A DNA stretch of 64,000 bases, taken from assembly GCF_039839375.1 (NCBI RefSeq), contig NZ_JBDOQU010000002.1:310001-374000 (forward strand), in the 5' to 3' direction. A program made the position numbers and the translations under genes. The notes below the pieces were generated by a model. That model had not been told where the DNA came from. It made no database searches and saw only the letters and a program-made list of their open reading frames with translations. Positions 60,608-64,000 of this stretch are shown one piece after another. Every line of letters begins with the position of its first letter. Position 1 is the first letter of the stretch. Origin of the DNA: JBDOQU01 sp039839375. GTDB taxonomy: Bacteria; Pseudomonadota; Alphaproteobacteria; DSM-16000; Inquilinaceae.

Positions 60608-61179
60608 TGGCGCAATCTCGCGATCAGGGGAAGGATGGTCTCGTCCAGGACTTCCTTGGTGACGGGCCCGACATGCTTGTGCGCGATGCGACCGTCCGGG
60701 CCGACGACGAAGGTCTCCGGCACTCCGTAGACGCCCCAGTCGATGGCGACCCGGCCGTCGAGATCGGTGCCCGTGCGCGTATAGGGATCGCCGAGGGTGT
60801 CGAGCCACTCGGCCGCATCGTCCGGCTGGTCCTTGTAGTTGAGGCCGTGAACCGGGACGGCGCCGTTGCGCTTGAGCTCCATAAACAGCGGGTGCTCGTA
60901 CCGGCACGCCGTGCACCATGAGGCGAAGACGTTGACCAGCGAGACCTCGCCCCTGAGGTCGACGCTCGACAAGCCAAGCGTCCGACCCTTAACCGGCGGC
61001 AGGTCGAAGGTCGGCACGGGATCGCCGATCAGGGTCGACGGCAGCTTCCGCGGATCGCGAGTCAGCCCGATGCCGAGAGCGGCGGCGACGCCTACGAAGA
61101 TGCCGCCTGGCAGCATCATGAGAAGCCGCCGTCGACCGACCGGCGGGACATCGGATGTCGTGAGAGTTTCGTCGGCCAT
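60604..61179 (-). CDS. CcmG/DsbE-like thioredoxin
   Basis: A 191-residue membrane-anchored thioredoxin of cytochrome c maturation type, with an N-terminal anchor (RLLMMLPGGIFVGVAAALGIG), active site NVFASWCTACRYEHPLF (C-T-A-C rather than the more common C-P-T-C) and YGVPETFVVGPDGRI. It reduces apocytochrome or other thiols. It opens the ten-gene minus-strand run 61179-55254. Confidence 0.88.
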   Translation of the reverse strand: MADETLTTSDVPPVGRRRLLMMLPGGIFVGVAAALGIGLTRDPRKLPSTLIGDPVPTFDLPPVKGRTLGLSSVDLRGEVSLVNVFASWCTACRYEHPLFMELKRNGAVPVHGLNYKDQPDDAAEWLDTLGDPYTRTGTDLDGRVAIDWGVYGVPETFVVGPDGRIAHKHVGPVTKEVLDETILPLIARLRQ

Positions 61180-61435
61180 CGTTAACCCCCGCTTCGGGGC
61201 GTGGAGCCGAGTGGGTAGCCGACAGGTCCCGCGATACCGGATGGCGGGACGGTAGGGAGAACGGCAATGCCGTCGATCGGATACAGAAGGGAGGTGTTCA
61301 TCCCGTCCTCATGGTCTCGATCGGCGCCGAGCCGTCACCATGGACGGCCGGGGCGCTAACGATGCGATCGACGGTTCTGCGACGCGCAACGCGCGGCGGA
61401 ACCGGAAAGCAGGGACTTAGCCGCTTGCTGCGGCT

Positions 61436-61780
61436 TCAAGCCTGCTTACGCGAGAACCGGGATTTCGGGGGATGCGGGTCGGGCGCGCTTGATGAACCCA
61501 GAATACGCTGTTCCGGCATGCCCTCATAGGCATGGCCGGTCACGAGCAACGCTGGCGGCTGGGCTTGCGGAACGATGCCAAGCCCGCTGGGGCAGGCGAG
61601 CATGCAGACGGAGGCCCGCGCCATGTCGGAACTGCCACAGCCATCGCAGTCATCGGGCATCGGCTGGTCGGCGGCAACAGTCATCTGCGTCATTTCACTG
61701 GCCTCAACGCCATACGCTGCCATTCCAAGCCCGAAGGCGAGGACCAGCAGAGCGGCAAGGATCCGGCGAAAGCTGCGCAT
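61436..61780 (-). CDS. Small secreted Cys-rich protein (DUF2946-like)
   Basis: A 114-residue precursor with signal peptide (RILAALLVLAFGLGMAAYG) and mature cysteines in DDCDGCGSSD and SVCMLACPSG. The pattern resembles short DUF2946-type periplasmic proteins found in copper clusters. The ATG at 61780 is preferred to upstream ones. A 256-bp gap follows before the CcmG-like gene. Metal binding is possible but not shown. Confidence 0.6.
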   Translation of the reverse strand: MRSFRRILAALLVLAFGLGMAAYGVEASEMTQMTVAADQPMPDDCDGCGSSDMARASVCMLACPSGLGIVPQAQPPALLVTGHAYEGMPEQRILGSSSAPDPHPPKSRFSRKQA

Positions 61781-61944
61781 GAGCCATACTATATGGGCCG
61801 CGGTCATCAATGCCAATCGGGTGCGAGCATTTGTCCTGCGCTACAATGGATTCTCCGTGCGGACAACTCTGCGTGATCCGTTCGCGCCACCAGTTCCACG
61901 GAATGAGGAGCCATACCGTCCATTTCAGTCATTCCCTACTGGGG

Positions 61945-63144
61945 TCAGTGAGTGGTCACGGGCTGGGGGGAACGCCGCCTGCGGCCGATCCCGAGCCACA
62001 TCAGCGCAAGCGCGGCAACAGCGAGCCAGGGCAGCAGCAGTAGGTTGAGCAACTGCCAGCCGACGGCTTCCAGCAGGGCCCCGGCCCCGAGCGAGCATGT
62101 CAGCCCCACGGCGAAGATCGTCATGTCGTTGGTGGCCTGGGCCCGTCCCCGCTCGGCGACGCTGTAGGTCGTGGTCAGCAGCGTCGTGCCTCCGACGTAC
62201 AGGAAGTTCCAGCCCACCCCGAGCATGACGAGGGCACCGGCGAAGGAGGTGAATCCCGTGCCGGACAGGCTCATGGCCACATGCCCCGCGAACAGCGCGA
62301 TGCCCGCCAGCATGATCCGCAGGACGCCAAACCGGGCGATGAGGGAGCCGGTGAAGAAGGACGGCAGGAACATGCCGAGGACGTGAAGCTGGATGACGAG
62401 CGTCGTGTCCGCCAGAGGGTGGTGGTGATGGACCATCGCGAGCGGCGTCGCGGTCATGGCGAAGATCATGATGCCGTATCCGGTCGCGGCGCCGAACAGC
62501 GCGACGAGGTAAGCCGGTTGCCGGACGATTCCCAGCAGCGGCCGCCCCCCTTCGGTCGTGCCGGGCTGGCCTGCCGACGGCGTCCGCAGCCCCAGCAGGA
62601 TGCCCGCCGCGAGGATTGAGACGACCGCGAGCAGCAGGAACGAGCCGACATACTCCGGGTGGAACAGCGGCCCCCCGATGCGGCCAAGCAGGGGGCCGAG
62701 GAGCGCGGCGACGATGCCGCCCGCGAGGACGAGCGAGATCGCGCGGGGCCGGAACGCGTCGTCCGCAACCTCACCAGCCGCGAACCGGTAGAACTGTGCG
62801 AAGCCCTGGTAGGCGCCGACGAGGAAGGTGCCGAAACTCAGAAGGAGGAGCGAGCCAAGCCAGATGCCGAGCGCAGCCATGAGGCCGCCAGTCGTCCCGA
62901 GGACCGCCCCGACGACGAAGCCAGGCCGCCGCCCGACGCGCGCCATCAACATGGACGCGGGAACGGTCGCCACGGCCGTCCCCAGGAACATTGTCGCGAT
63001 GGGCGCCGTGGCCAGCTGCGGCGTCGGGGCGATCGCCGCTCCGGCCAAGCCGCCGACGGTCATCACGAGGACCGACGCGGTCTGGAATAGGGCTTGCGCG
63101 CTGGCCAGGAGGAGCACCTGCCGATGCATGGGGCGGTCGATCAT
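61945..63144 (-). CDS. MFS transporter
   Basis: A 399-residue major-facilitator protein with 12 predicted membrane segments. The loop-2/3 motif reads SMLMARVGRRPGFVVGAVLG, and a His-rich loop HHHHPLAD lies centrally. The substrate is unknown. ATG 63144 has GGGGGG upstream. It is divergent from the ArsR-rhodanese gene with a candidate operator between, so it is probably repressed by that protein and could export a metalloid, metal or sulfur compound. Confidence 0.85.
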   Translation of the reverse strand: MIDRPMHRQVLLLASAQALFQTASVLVMTVGGLAGAAIAPTPQLATAPIATMFLGTAVATVPASMLMARVGRRPGFVVGAVLGTTGGLMAALGIWLGSLLLLSFGTFLVGAYQGFAQFYRFAAGEVADDAFRPRAISLVLAGGIVAALLGPLLGRIGGPLFHPEYVGSFLLLAVVSILAAGILLGLRTPSAGQPGTTEGGRPLLGIVRQPAYLVALFGAATGYGIMIFAMTATPLAMVHHHHPLADTTLVIQLHVLGMFLPSFFTGSLIARFGVLRIMLAGIALFAGHVAMSLSGTGFTSFAGALVMLGVGWNFLYVGGTTLLTTTYSVAERGRAQATNDMTIFAVGLTCSLGAGALLEAVGWQLLNLLLLPWLAVAALALMWLGIGRRRRSPQPVTTH

Positions 63145-63247
63145 CGTCCCCCCTGCCGGACGGACATCGGAATCGTGGTCGGCGCGGACAAACATCTGGG
63201 GCCGGACAGCAAATCCATGGAGGCTACCTTGACGTGAACGTCTAAAT

Positions 63248-63267
63248 ATTCAATTATTCTCTTGAAT
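63248..63267. promoter_or_regulatory. Candidate ArsR-family operator
   Basis: ATTCAA-TTATTCTC-TTGAAT is a 6-bp inverted repeat in the AT-rich 149-bp gap between the divergent MFS and ArsR-rhodanese genes, resembling SmtB/ArsR sites. Confidence 0.6.
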
Positions 63268-63293
63268 GATTCATAAGCTTCCACGGAGTGTCA

Positions 63294-63953
63294 ATGTCGA
63301 ATCCGAAGAGGCAGATTTTCGAGCATCTGGCGGAACTGGCACGCACGCTCGGGCATACCCACCGCCTGGAGTTGGTGGAGCACCTCGCCCAGGGCGAACG
63401 TTCGGTGGAGGCGTTGGCGCAGCTGACCGGCCTGACGGTTGCCAACGCCTCCCAGCACTTGCAGCATCTGCGGCGCCATGGCTTCGCGCAGACGCGCCGC
63501 GACGGCAAGCGGGTGCTGTACCGGCTCGGCGAAGGGCCGATCCTCGACGTCCTGGCGGCGTTCCGGCGGTTGGCCGAGCACAACGTCGCCGAGGTGCGCG
63601 AGGTCGTCACGGCCTACTTCGACCGCCTCGACAGCTTTGAGGCAATCTCACGGGAGGAGTTGGCCCAGCGACTCCAGGAGCGCAGCATCACCTTGCTCGA
63701 CGTCCGTCCGCAGGACGAGTTCGCGTTGGGCCACCTGCCCGGCGCGTTGAACATCCCGCTGGCCGACCTCCAGCAGCGCCTCGCCGACCTGCTGCCGGAC
63801 CAGGAGGTGGTCGCCTACTGCCGGGGGCCGTACTGCGTGCTGTCCTTCGAGGCGGTCGCCGAGCTCCGGCGCCTGGGCTACCGGGTCCGCCGCCTCGAGG
63901 ACGGCTACCCAGAGTGGAAGGCCGCCGGTCTGCCCGTCGAAGCCGTTTCCTGA
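63294..63953 (+). CDS. ArsR-type regulator fused to a rhodanese domain
   Basis: A 219-residue protein with an N-terminal winged helix (LARTLGHTHRLELVEHLAQGERSVEALAQLTGLTVANASQHLQHLRRHGF) followed, from about residue 115, by a rhodanese domain with ITLLDVRPQDEFALGHLPGALNIPL and active-site loop YCRGPYC. It lacks the typical ArsR metal-cysteine motif in the recognition helix, so sensing may be through the rhodanese cysteine (persulfide or reactive sulfur). GGAG precedes ATG 63294; a GTG at 63288 is also possible. Divergent from the MFS gene. Confidence 0.88.
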   Translation: MSNPKRQIFEHLAELARTLGHTHRLELVEHLAQGERSVEALAQLTGLTVANASQHLQHLRRHGFAQTRRDGKRVLYRLGEGPILDVLAAFRRLAEHNVAEVREVVTAYFDRLDSFEAISREELAQRLQERSITLLDVRPQDEFALGHLPGALNIPLADLQQRLADLLPDQEVVAYCRGPYCVLSFEAVAELRRLGYRVRRLEDGYPEWKAAGLPVEAVS

Positions 63954-63965
63954 TCAAGGTCTCCC

Positions 63966-64000
63966 ATGACCCAACATGACGGCGGCCGCGCGGTGCCGCC
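63966..64000 (+). CDS. Start of a protein cut by the window edge
   Basis: ATG 63966, preceded by AAGG, opens MTQHDGGRAVP and continues to the window end. Too short to identify; likely the next gene in the ArsR-rhodanese operon. Confidence 0.35.
   Translation, partial: MTQHDGGRAVP

Overview
This GC-rich window looks like an alphaproteobacterial chromosome, perhaps Rhodospirillales-like (inference only). The support is the replication and cofactor block (dut, coaBC, ubiE, mutM, enoyl-CoA hydratase, rpsT, dnaA, dnaN, recF, gyrB) in an order familiar from that class, plus an aapJQMP amino-acid transporter and two GANTC (CcrM-type) sites upstream of dnaA. No rRNA, tRNA or CRISPR array was seen.

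Region 1 (1-13888) is core chromosome. The minus-strand arm is dut/coaBC, two entericidin-type lipoproteins and ubiE. The plus-strand arm is mutM, an enoyl-CoA hydratase, rpsT, dnaA, an HTH_42 protein, dnaN, recF and gyrB. Oddities are ubiB missing from its usual place between coaBC and ubiE, a MutM lacking one zinc cysteine, and an orphan protein with caspase-like His and Cys motifs.

Region 2 (about 13900 to at least 28.5 kb) is read as a Tn7-like transposon lodged 11 bp downstream of gyrB. The left edge begins TGT and carries three TTGCCA-centred direct repeats 20-22 bp apart, as expected of TnsB-binding sites. The core genes tnsA, tnsB, tnsC and a 672-residue tniQ/tnsD run in one operon pointing away from gyrB, the orientation Tn7 has relative to glmS. 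No CRISPR or Cas gene is present, so targeting is proposed to be TnsD-like recognition of the conserved gyrB 3' end. Cargo includes a PhoD-like metallophosphatase next to a HEPN (Abi_2-like) protein, several orphan genes, a relic of a second TnsB-like transposase, a secreted DNA/RNA nuclease and an AbiEi/AbiEii toxin-antitoxin pair with a candidate operator. The far end of the element was not identified.

Region 3 (29.0-35.4 kb) is a divergent LysR regulator facing a PLP-dependent Cys/Met-type lyase followed at once by aapJQMP, probably one unit for uptake and cleavage of an amino acid.

Region 4 (35.8-64.0 kb) is a long metal-handling and envelope-redox island. It holds a CDF transporter with unusual metal-site residues; copA-cueR with a clear CueR promoter; decayed copper-chaperone genes; a 16-cysteine Csp-like protein; two multicopper oxidases and a ZIP permease; a cadA-lspA-(HMA-CDF) operon divergent from a CadR/ZntR-type MerR gene; PCu(A)C, SCO, cytochrome c' and CzcD-type CDF genes; and a ten-gene minus-strand run of periplasmic thiol and copper functions (two TlpA/CcmG-like thioredoxins, SCO, Met-rich protein, BNR protein, DsbA, CcdA and small membrane proteins). 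An MFS transporter divergent from an ArsR-rhodanese fusion closes the window. The genes fit cytosolic export (CopA, CadA, CDFs), cytosolic sequestration (Csp), periplasmic oxidation or scavenging (multicopper oxidases, PCuAC, Met-rich protein) and thiol redox upkeep.
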